DNA of 64,000 bases. It comes from Chloroflexota bacterium. Lineage in GTDB: Bacteria > Chloroflexota > Dehalococcoidia > Lucifugimonadales > Lucifugimonadaceae. The position numbers were made by a program, and so were the translations under genes. Location of the stretch: positions 22,111 through 86,110 of the forward strand of contig JACZRO010000001.1 in the NCBI GenBank assembly GCA_022574675.1. The letters run 5' to 3'. Below the pieces are notes generated by a model. It searched no databases and was not told the DNA's origin. It worked only from the letters and a program-made list of their open reading frames with translations. Shown piece by piece: positions 57,075 through 64,000 of this stretch (positions within the stretch are counted from its first letter, which is position 1; each line of letters begins with the position of its first letter).

Positions 57075-58196
57075 TTGCGATCATCGAGCACATCGTCAGC
57101 AGCCACTCCTCCAGACCCCACGTCTCCGGCCAAAAATCCATCCCGGGGCCGGATCACCGACGTCCCGGGCATATCGGTCGGCCATCACACTGACCTTGAA
57201 CACGGCACGGGTTGCACGGCCGTGTTGGTAGATCGCCCCGCAGTTGGCGGCGTGGACGTGCGCGGGGCCGCTCCCGGCAGCCGCGACACGGAGTTCCTGC
57301 ACCCGCTGGCTACGATCGAACACTGCCACGGGATCATGCTTTCCGGGGGGAGCGCCTTCGGCCTTGAAGCGGCGACGGGCGCCGTCCGATACCTGGAGGA
57401 GCAAGGACGAGGTCTGAAATTCGGACGGGCCGTCATCCCGCTCGTACCGTCGGCGATCATCTTCGACCTTGGATTGATTACCCATCTCGTCCGGCCGACC
57501 GCCGAAGACGGCTACGCGGCTGCGAAAGCCGCCGGGCCTGAGTTTGAACTTGGCTCGGCCGGCGCTGGCACCGGAGCGACCCTCGGCAAGCTGCGGGGCA
57601 TGGATCGCGCCGTGAAGGGCGGGGTCGGCACGGCGTCTGTATCGCTCGGTGACGGCATTTTCGTCGGGGCGCTGGTCGTGACGAACGCGGTAGGCAGCAT
57701 CATCGACCCGGACACGGGCGCAGTTGTCGCGGGGCCGCGAACCGATGTTGGAAATGGCGATTCCGGGGGGTTCGAGAACACTCTGGACGCCCTCGTGGAC
57801 GACCCACCCCCGATGCGCGACCTGCTGGGGGCGCGCAATACCGCCAACACGGTAATCGGAGTGGTTGCGACCAACGCCGGGTTGGACAAAAAGGCCGCCA
57901 GCAGGTTTGCGGGGGCGGGACAGGATGCGATCACCATGGCGGTCCGGCCGGCACACATGGCCGGGGACGGCGACACCGTGTTCGCTCTCGCAACAGGAGC
58001 GCATCCCGGCCTGTCCGGTGAAACGGCGATCGCCGGAATCGAGGACCGCCTGAGAGCGGCCGCCATGCGCGCCATGGTGGGCGCCATCCTCTCTTCGGTC
58101 GAGAACGCCACCGGCCTGGGCGGCGTGCCATCGGCGGCCGAGCACCTGGCCCAGACCGCCCGGCGGTCTCATAGCGAGGAGGCGGCTCATGACTAA
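57075..58196 (+). CDS. P1 (S58) family self-processing peptidase/amidohydrolase
   Basis: A 373-residue protein of the DmpA/NylC (S58) family, N-terminal-nucleophile hydrolases that cleave their own chain. Typical are RITDVPGISVGHHTDLEHGT, then HGIMLSGGSAFGLEAATGA, GAGTGATLGKLRG, and ANTVIGVVATNA, where cleavage before Thr is expected to free the catalytic nucleophile. The TTG start is weakly supported. The stop overlaps the DUF2520 gene by eight bases. Substrates in this family are small peptides or amides; the pantothenate genes downstream hint at a link to beta-alanyl compounds, which is speculation. Confidence 0.85.
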   Translation: MRSSSTSSAATPPDPTSPAKNPSRGRITDVPGISVGHHTDLEHGTGCTAVLVDRPAVGGVDVRGAAPGSRDTEFLHPLATIEHCHGIMLSGGSAFGLEAATGAVRYLEEQGRGLKFGRAVIPLVPSAIIFDLGLITHLVRPTAEDGYAAAKAAGPEFELGSAGAGTGATLGKLRGMDRAVKGGVGTASVSLGDGIFVGALVVTNAVGSIIDPDTGAVVAGPRTDVGNGDSGGFENTLDALVDDPPPMRDLLGARNTANTVIGVVATNAGLDKKAASRFAGAGQDAITMAVRPAHMAGDGDTVFALATGAHPGLSGETAIAGIEDRLRAAAMRAMVGAILSSVENATGLGGVPSAAEHLAQTARRSHSEEAAHD

Positions 58197-59166
58197 TGAC
58201 GACGCCCTGAGGCTGGATATAGACACCCCGATCGGGTTCGTTGGCGCGGGCCGGCTCGGGACGAGCCTCGCTGTCGCCCTGCACGGCGGCGGCTACCGTG
58301 TGACGGCGGTCAATTCTCGTAGCACGTCGTCATCGGAGGCGTTCGCCGAACGCGTCCCCGGTTGTGCTCCGGTGGCGAGTCCGCAAGACGTCGCCGACAT
58401 CGCCAGCGCCGTGTTCATCACGACTCCCGACGGCGAAATAGAAGCGGTCTGTCGCGGGATCTCGTGGCGGACCGGGCAGGCCGCGATTCACTGCTCCGGC
58501 GTCCTGCCGGTGAGCAACCTGGCGGCGGCGTACGAATCAGGGGCGCGGACCGGCGGGTTGCACCTTCTACAGACCTTCCCGAACCACGACAGCGCCGGGC
58601 TAATTACCGGGGCATGGGCCGCAGTCGGGTCGGACGACCCTACTCTGCTGGACTGGCTACAAAAGACCTCCTACGCGATCGGAGCGAAGCCGTTCACGAT
58701 CCGTGACGACAATCGCGCCGCTTATCACGCCTCGGCAGTAATGGCGTGCGGCCTGGTCGCCGCTCTGATGGGTCTCGCGGCAGAGATGTGGAAGGAGATG
58801 GGTATATCCCGGGCCGACGCGCTGGCCGCTCTACGGCCACTGACCGCCGCCACCGTAGAAGGCGTCGGCCGCGACGGGCTGCCCGCCGCGTTCACGGGAC
58901 CGGCCGTGCGCGGCGATGTCGAAACGGTACGCATGCACCTGGAGGCAACGGCGCGACATTCGCCAGAGATGGCGCATGCATATGCCGCGCTGACCAGCGA
59001 CGCGATGCCGCTGTTTGCGGAACATGAAGGGCTCTCGCCGGAAGCGAGAAACGAGATAGAAGCCCTGCTGCGCCGTTCGCTGGAATCCGGCGCACCGTCT
59101 GCCGAGGATGATCGGAACGCTGGGAGTCGTGAGGGGACCGCCGAAAACGAAGGGGATTCGATATGA
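58189..59166 (+). CDS. Rossmann and DUF2520 domain protein, probable PanG-type ketopantoate reductase
   Basis: A 325-residue protein: a Rossmann domain with [20 protein letters not shown] at residues 16-35, then a helical DUF2520 domain ([20 protein letters not shown], CxxL region and the [20 protein letters not shown] segment). The same two-domain layout is described for PanG, an alternative NADPH-dependent ketopantoate reductase of Francisella. It overlaps panB by four bases (ATGA), and panC follows, so ketopantoate reduction would complete the set. No panE is present here. The assignment is strong by context but not proven by sequence. Confidence 0.78.
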   Translation: MTNDDALRLDIDTPIGFVGAGRLGTSLAVALHGGGYRVTAVNSRSTSSSEAFAERVPGCAPVASPQDVADIASAVFITTPDGEIEAVCRGISWRTGQAAIHCSGVLPVSNLAAAYESGARTGGLHLLQTFPNHDSAGLITGAWAAVGSDDPTLLDWLQKTSYAIGAKPFTIRDDNRAAYHASAVMACGLVAALMGLAAEMWKEMGISRADALAALRPLTAATVEGVGRDGLPAAFTGPAVRGDVETVRMHLEATARHSPEMAHAYAALTSDAMPLFAEHEGLSPEARNEIEALLRRSLESGAPSAEDDRNAGSREGTAENEGDSI

Positions 59167-59999
59167 GGGTGACAACCCGCCAGATCGCGCAGATGAAGCG
59201 ACGCGGTGAGCGGATCGTAATGGTCACCGCATACGATGCCCTGTCGGCCGGGGCTGCGGAGCGCGCAGGGATCCCTATGGTGCTCGTGGGGGACAGTCTC
59301 GGCCAGGTCGTGCTCGGCTTCGATTCGACCGTGCCGGTCTCAATGGAGGACATGGTCCGCCACTCCGCCGCGGTCGCCCGTTGCGCACCTTCACCGCTGA
59401 TCGTGGCCGACCTGCCGTTCATGAGCTACCAGGTCAGTGAGGAGATGGCCCTCGGCAACGCCGCGCGCCTGCTCCAGGAAGGCGCCGCGCAGGCGGTGAA
59501 GCTGGAGGGCGGTGTTGCGATCGCGCCGACGGTGAAGCGATTGACCGAGTCCGGGATCGCCGTAATGGGTCACGTCGGGTTCACACCGCAGTCGGTTCAC
59601 CAACTCGGCGGCTACAGGGTCCAGGGCCGGACCGAGAAAACCGCTGCGCGCCTGCTGGAAGACGCTCTCGCCATCCAGGAAGCCGGCGCGTTCGCAGTGG
59701 TGCTGGAGCTGCTGCCCCCGGAAGTCGCCGCTACCGTCACGGAGAGGCTCACCGTGCCGACGATCGGTATCGGCGCCGGGCCCGAATGCGACGGGCAGGT
59801 ACAGGTATTTCACGATCTCCTCGGGTTGTTGCCGGACTTCCGGCCGAGGCACGCAGGCCGGTACGGCGATCTCGCCGGCGTGATCGACGAGGCGTTGTCC
59901 AGGTACGCCGATGATGTCCGGCATCACAGGTTCCCCACCTCCGCCGAATCGTTCCCGGCCAGCGCCAGCCCGGCCCGGACCGTGAATAGTCGGGAATAG
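59163..59999 (+). CDS. panB: 3-methyl-2-oxobutanoate hydroxymethyltransferase
   Basis: A 278-residue (beta-alpha)8 enzyme that makes ketopantoate. [39 protein letters not shown] (metal Asp), [15 protein letters not shown] and [15 protein letters not shown] with its Glu-like region are typical. Start inside the previous gene's stop (ATGA). Part of the DUF2520-panB-panC set. Confidence 0.96.
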   Translation: MRVTTRQIAQMKRRGERIVMVTAYDALSAGAAERAGIPMVLVGDSLGQVVLGFDSTVPVSMEDMVRHSAAVARCAPSPLIVADLPFMSYQVSEEMALGNAARLLQEGAAQAVKLEGGVAIAPTVKRLTESGIAVMGHVGFTPQSVHQLGGYRVQGRTEKTAARLLEDALAIQEAGAFAVVLELLPPEVAATVTERLTVPTIGIGAGPECDGQVQVFHDLLGLLPDFRPRHAGRYGDLAGVIDEALSRYADDVRHHRFPTSAESFPASASPARTVNSRE

Positions 60000-60012
60000 A
60001 CGGGAACGCGCC

Positions 60013-60870
60013 GTGCGAATAATCGAGACCGTGGTTGCGATGCGCTCGGAGCGCGCGTCCTTGACGTCTCCCGTCGCGCTCGTGCCGACGCTCGGCGGGC
60101 TTCACGCGGGGCACGAGGCGTTACTGGGCGCTGCCCGGGAGCGGGCCGGGACGGTGATCGCCTCCCTGTTCCTGAATCCGACACAGTTCGGCGAAAACGA
60201 GGACCTGGACCACTACCCCGCTGACCGCGAGCGCGACCTCGCCGTCATGCGAAACGCGGGAGTGGACGTCGTTTTCGCCCCGTCTGTCGGTGAGATGTAT
60301 CCACCCGGCGACGCGTTCACGGTCGACCCCGGCCCGATAGGAGAAATCCTGGAAGGAGCGCACAGGCACGGGCACCTGCGCGGGGTGGCGACAATCGTCG
60401 CCAAGCTGTTCATCGCGACACGCCCCGATCTCGCCTACTTCGGCGAGAAGGACGCCCAGCAACTGGAGATAGTGCGCCGGATGTCACGCAATCTCCTATT
60501 CGAGATCGAGATCGTCCCGGTACCGACGGTGCGGGACGGGCGCGGGCTTGCCATGAGCAGCCGTCACGCTTACCTGTCGGAGGAGGAACGCTCGGCCGCA
60601 GAGGTTGTCTACCGATCGCTGCGCTGCGCCCGGGAGGCGTGGAACGGCGGCACGCACGGGTCGTCCGCCCTGGAAGGCGTTATGCGTACAGTGATCGAAG
60701 CCGAACCGCTCGCTACACTGGACTATGCCGCTGTTGTCGAAGCAGCGACCTTTGAACCGATTCCCGAACCGGACTCCGGCGCCTCCGTAGTATCTCGGAC
60801 TGCTGCGCTCGCGCTCGTGGCGGTGAGGATCGGAAACACGCGGCTGATCGATAACGTCCGGCTGGACTGA
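60013..60870 (+). CDS. panC: Pantothenate synthetase
   Basis: A 285-residue enzyme joining pantoate and beta-alanine with ATP. The HIGH-type motif is LHAGHEALLG and the KMSKS-type region is MSSRHAYLSEEE; SLFLNPTQFGENEDLDHYPA and AYFGEKDAQQLEIVRRMSRN are conserved. GTG start, 13 bases after panB. Standard length. Confidence 0.96.
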   Translation: MRIIETVVAMRSERASLTSPVALVPTLGGLHAGHEALLGAARERAGTVIASLFLNPTQFGENEDLDHYPADRERDLAVMRNAGVDVVFAPSVGEMYPPGDAFTVDPGPIGEILEGAHRHGHLRGVATIVAKLFIATRPDLAYFGEKDAQQLEIVRRMSRNLLFEIEIVPVPTVRDGRGLAMSSRHAYLSEEERSAAEVVYRSLRCAREAWNGGTHGSSALEGVMRTVIEAEPLATLDYAAVVEAATFEPIPEPDSGASVVSRTAALALVAVRIGNTRLIDNVRLD

Positions 60871-60940
60871 ACCCTCATTCTTTGAACCATCCCTTCGAAC
60901 CATCCTGGGATTGCACTGCCCGGGCAGGTGGCACAACGCA

Positions 60941-61768
60941 TTGCGAATTCTGATCTCCAACGATGACGGCGCCTTCAACCCGGCCCTGTGGGCGATGGTC
61001 GAGGCGGTAAAAGACCTTGGCGACGTTATGGTGGTCGCGCCCGACCGGGACCGCAGCGGTGTCGGCGCCGGACTCACGCTCAACGACCCGGTGCGTGTGA
61101 AGTCGATCATTTCACCCGTCCCCGGCGTACAGGCGTGGGCGGTCGAAGGCACGCCGGGCGATTCCGTGATTCTCGGTCTCAAGCAGCTCTCTGAAGAGCC
61201 GGTCGACCTGTTGCTTAGCGGGATCAACACCGGCAACAACATCGGGACGGACCTGATCGTGTCCGGGACGGTCGGCGCGGCGTTGCAAGGCTTCCTGAAC
61301 GGCACGGCCTCGGCGGCGATCTCTGTCGGGATCGCCGGTGACGCCGAATCGCCCATGGTAGGCGCAGCGATTCACGATCTGGCGGAGTCGATGCTCGAAC
61401 ACGTCACGGCAGGGGGCCCGACGCCGTTCGTGAACGTCAACTTCCCGAGGATCAGCGACGGGCCTTACCGGGGCGCGATGCTGACCGGCTTAGGCAAGCG
61501 CATCGTGGCGGATACCGTGGAAACGCAGACACGCGGCTACCGAACCATGTACTGGATCCAACGCCGTGCATCTGCCCTCGATGATCGCTCCCGAATGGAC
61601 CCCGGCACAGACATCTGGGCGATGCGCCACAACTGGGTCTCGGTCACTCCACTCGGCGCGGAGCTAACCGGGGTCAGCGTCGATGGGTTCGCTGCCAGGC
61701 TTGTCGAGGTTCTAGACCGGTCCGTCAAGGACCACGCGGGTCGGCATGCGGATGAAGCCGCCGGCTGA
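60941..61768 (+). CDS. surE: 5'/3'-nucleotidase SurE
   Basis: A 275-residue phosphatase of nucleoside monophosphates. The start RILISNDDGAFNPALWAMVE with the metal-binding NDDG, VVAPDRDRSGVGAGLTL, and SGINTGNNIGTDLIVSGTVG are typical. TTG 60941 has AGGTGG nine bases upstream and begins exactly at the family start; the frame from 60911 adds ten residues without similarity. Confidence 0.95.
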   Translation: MRILISNDDGAFNPALWAMVEAVKDLGDVMVVAPDRDRSGVGAGLTLNDPVRVKSIISPVPGVQAWAVEGTPGDSVILGLKQLSEEPVDLLLSGINTGNNIGTDLIVSGTVGAALQGFLNGTASAAISVGIAGDAESPMVGAAIHDLAESMLEHVTAGGPTPFVNVNFPRISDGPYRGAMLTGLGKRIVADTVETQTRGYRTMYWIQRRASALDDRSRMDPGTDIWAMRHNWVSVTPLGAELTGVSVDGFAARLVEVLDRSVKDHAGRHADEAAG

Positions 61769-61781
61769 CACCGGACTGGCT

Positions 61782-62561
61782 TTAACCGGCGGCGGCGTGC
61801 AGCTTCTGCGCTCCCTCAGCCATACCGCGACGTAGCATCTCCACCTCGCTCGAGTAGCAGATGATCTTGGCGCCCGCCTTTATCCACTGCTCGCCCTGTT
61901 CGATCGAGCTCACGAGCATCGACACCTGTTTCCCGTGCTTGACCGCGCCCTCGATCAAACGGGTCCTGTACTCGTCGATCACCTTCGCCTGGTCCGGCGT
62001 GGCGAATACGCCCAACTCTTGCGCCAGGTCCGACGGACCGAGCGTCACGGCGTCGATGCCGGGCACGCTCATGATCTCGTCCAGGTGGTCGAACGATTGT
62101 TGCGACTCGAACATGATCGTTATGTGAATCTGGTCGTTGATGAAGCGCTGGGTCTCGCCGAGCGGACCGGTCTCGTAATCGGTGCCGGGGCCGAACCCGG
62201 CCATGCCGCGCAGACCGTCCGGAGCGTAATGGGATGCGCTTGCCACTTCCTCGGCGATCTCCGGAGTGTCGACCTGCGGGATGTGAAGGCACCAGACGCC
62301 GGAGTCAAGAAGCCGCGTGATCCACTCGCGGTTGCCTTCCGGGGGCCGCACGGTGATCGGAAAGCCCAGGGCGCGGGACAGGAGGGCCATGTTGCCGATC
62401 GTTTCCATCGAAGGAGACGAGTGCTCGATATCAACCCGCGCGAAGTCCATTCCGGCAGACTTCATAAGCTGGAGGATGGCCGGGTTGCGGACCATGTTGA
62501 CCCACGATCCGATCTGCGCCTCGCCTCGCGCCAGGCCTTCCTTCATCGGGTTGGTTCGCAT
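61782..62561 (-). CDS. HpcH/HpaI family aldolase
   Basis: A 259-residue class II aldolase of the HpcH/HpaI type, which cleaves 2-keto-4-hydroxy acids to pyruvate and an aldehyde. The N-terminal substrate Arg/Asp region ARVDIEHSSPSMETI, metal-binding Glu in IMFESQQSFDHLDEI and IDAVTLGPSDLAQELG are present. ATG 62561 has a purine-rich GGGACGGA upstream; the longer frame to 62756 overlaps the divergent S9 peptidase and lacks similarity. Convergent with surE. Confidence 0.9.
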   Translation of the reverse strand: MRTNPMKEGLARGEAQIGSWVNMVRNPAILQLMKSAGMDFARVDIEHSSPSMETIGNMALLSRALGFPITVRPPEGNREWITRLLDSGVWCLHIPQVDTPEIAEEVASASHYAPDGLRGMAGFGPGTDYETGPLGETQRFINDQIHITIMFESQQSFDHLDEIMSVPGIDAVTLGPSDLAQELGVFATPDQAKVIDEYRTRLIEGAVKHGKQVSMLVSSIEQGEQWIKAGAKIICYSSEVEMLRRGMAEGAQKLHAAAG

Positions 62562-62722
62562 ATTCCGTCCCTGTGTGTGCAGTGTGTCGTGGATCTTCCA
62601 GGTCGTGCCCGGTGTTCCGAACCGGCGCCCCGGCCAGAAGGTCTCTTCGTCCGGCAAATATACTTCAGCGCCCTGGCCTGAGCGGAACCGCCACAAGGAA
62701 CCCGGGAAGGAGCCGGTCCCAG

Positions 62723-64000
62723 ATGCCGGAAAAGACCGTCGCTCCATACGGTTCATGGCGCTCGCCGATAACCGCCGAGACGGTGTCGGCGGCCGGGGTC
62801 CGATTGAGCTCCGTGTCGGTCGACGGCGAGGACGTGTACTGGCTTGAGGGCCGGCCGCTTGAGGGCGGACGCAACGTACTGGTGGTACGAAGGCCCGACG
62901 GCTCGATCGAGGACGTGACGCCGGAGGGGTTCAACGTCCGCAGCACGGTGCACGAGTACGGCGGCGGCGCGTATATCGTGCATAAAGGCGTCGTCTATTT
63001 CTCGAACTTTGAAGATCAGCGACTTTATCGACAACGACCGGGATCGTCGTTCAAAGGATCGCCCGAGCCGATCACTCGGGAGTCGGCATCGAGGGTGCGT
63101 TTCGCCGATGGACGGGTGACTGCGGACGGCGCGGCGATGTACTGCGTGCGGGAGACCCACCCCGCTGACGGCGGGGAGGCCGTTAATGAGATCGTGCGCC
63201 TCAGCCTGGACGAATCAGGTGAACAGAAAGTCGTTGGGACGGGTGGCGACTTCTATGCAGCGCCGCGGCTGAGCCCGGATGAGCGTCGCATCTGCTGGCT
63301 GGCGTGGAACCACCCGAATATGCCCTGGGACAGCTCATACCTTGAGGTCGCCGACCTCGATGACCGAGGTGACGGCTTTAACGTTCGGGTGGCGGCCGGG
63401 CGAGACGGCGTTTCGATCTACCAGCCCGAGTGGGGGCCCGAGGGGCGCCTTTATTTCGTGTCGGACGAATCAGGCTGGTGGAACCTGTACGTCCTCGACG
63501 ATAACGGCGAAGCGCTCGCGCTTGCGCCAATGGAGGCGGAATTCGGACACCCGATGTGGGGCCTCGGCGCGTCCACCTACGGCTTCCTGCCCGACGGCCG
63601 ACTGCTTGCGACCTGGAGTAAAGACACCATCGCCGGGATGGGGATCGTGGACCCGGCAGGCGACGGGGTGAAGCCGATCGACATCCCGTTTACATCTCTC
63701 GGCGCTTCCTACGGCAACGTAGCGATACTCGACGACCCTGACCGGCCGCGGGTTGTGGGCCTGGGAGCGTCTTCCGGCTCCGGCGCCGCGGTCGTCACAG
63801 TCAGCATCCCGGATGGCGTATCGGAAGTCTTAAAGCGCGGCAGTGACGCGTCCGTCGACATCGGTTATCTATCAGAACCCGAGCCGATTTCGTTCCCGGT
63901 TGGCGGCGGCCAGACAGCGCACGCGATCTGGTATCCGCCGAAGAACCGGGACTTCACGGGACCGCCAGACGAGAAGCCGCCGCTCGTGGTAATGAGCCAC
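62723..64000 (+). CDS. S9 prolyl-oligopeptidase-type peptidase, N-terminal part (cut by window edge)
   Basis: 426 residues to the window end, starting MPEKTVAPYGSWRSPITAE with AAGGAG about ten bases upstream. The sequence is a beta-propeller as in dipeptidyl aminopeptidases: VYWLEGRPLEGGRNVLVVR, HEYGGGAYIVHKGVVYFSN, AAPRLSPDERRICWLAW and YFVSDESGWWNLY. The end, KPPLVVMSH, is the start of the alpha/beta hydrolase domain, so the catalytic Ser, Asp and His lie beyond 64000. Divergent from the HpcH/HpaI gene. Confidence 0.92.
   Translation, partial: MPEKTVAPYGSWRSPITAETVSAAGVRLSSVSVDGEDVYWLEGRPLEGGRNVLVVRRPDGSIEDVTPEGFNVRSTVHEYGGGAYIVHKGVVYFSNFEDQRLYRQRPGSSFKGSPEPITRESASRVRFADGRVTADGAAMYCVRETHPADGGEAVNEIVRLSLDESGEQKVVGTGGDFYAAPRLSPDERRICWLAWNHPNMPWDSSYLEVADLDDRGDGFNVRVAAGRDGVSIYQPEWGPEGRLYFVSDESGWWNLYVLDDNGEALALAPMEAEFGHPMWGLGASTYGFLPDGRLLATWSKDTIAGMGIVDPAGDGVKPIDIPFTSLGASYGNVAILDDPDRPRVVGLGASSGSGAAVVTVSIPDGVSEVLKRGSDASVDIGYLSEPEPISFPVGGGQTAHAIWYPPKNRDFTGPPDEKPPLVVMSH

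Noticed and set aside
57096-58226. 376-residue minus-strand open frame
   Set aside because: Antisense to the P1 peptidase gene.

Overview
The window is about 64 kb of high-GC bacterial chromosome. Most spacers are short, TTG and GTG starts are common, and many stop/start codons overlap. The ribosomal gene content (zinc-type S14 and S4, single-chain RpoA, GuaB3-type protein) together with several CaiB-type CoA-transferase, Gfo/Idh and amidohydrolase paralogues and a Mo-hydroxylase suggests a Chloroflexota genome, plausibly Dehalococcoidia/SAR202-like. This taxonomic guess is inference; no rRNA or tRNA gene was seen.

Left part (1 to about 24.4 kb): an accessory/catabolic region with some housekeeping genes. 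It opens with a truncated amidase and a DUF6159-like membrane protein. A frameshifted SAM methyltransferase follows, with two tandem Gfo/Idh/MocA dehydrogenases and a standalone HNH nuclease. On the minus strand come four consecutive paralogous CaiB/BaiF CoA-transferases and an SMP-30-type lactonase-like protein. Then come a solitary trpB, a dCMP deaminase-like gene, palindromic tandem repeats and a folate/pterin cluster (folE, a pteridine-reductase-like SDR, a second SDR, folB). A MoaD/ThiS-like protein and a three-subunit Mo/FeS/FAD hydroxylase (genes in order FAD, 2Fe-2S, Mo subunit) lie divergent from two paralogous metal-dependent amidohydrolases.

Middle (24.4 to 30.2 kb): a 1678-residue membrane histidine kinase with seven GAF-like repeats of about 171 residues, next to an OmpR-type winged-helix regulator whose receiver domain lacks the expected phosphorylation residues.

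Central core (30.4 to 51.9 kb): one nearly uninterrupted str-S10-spc-alpha ribosomal superoperon, rpsL-rpsG-fusA, rpsJ to rplO, secY-adk-map-infA-rpmJ, rpsM-rpsK-rpsD-rpoA-rplQ-truA-rplM-rpsI. It has a good sigma-70-type promoter before rpsL and a strong terminator after rpsI. tuf is absent from its usual place after fusA.

Right part (51.9 to 64 kb): prfA-prmC, hisS and guaB3-like genes on the minus strand. On the plus strand there is a P1/S58 peptidase overlapping a DUF2520 (PanG-like) gene, which overlaps panB-panC, followed by surE. The window ends with an HpcH/HpaI aldolase (minus) and a divergent S9 peptidase cut by the window edge.
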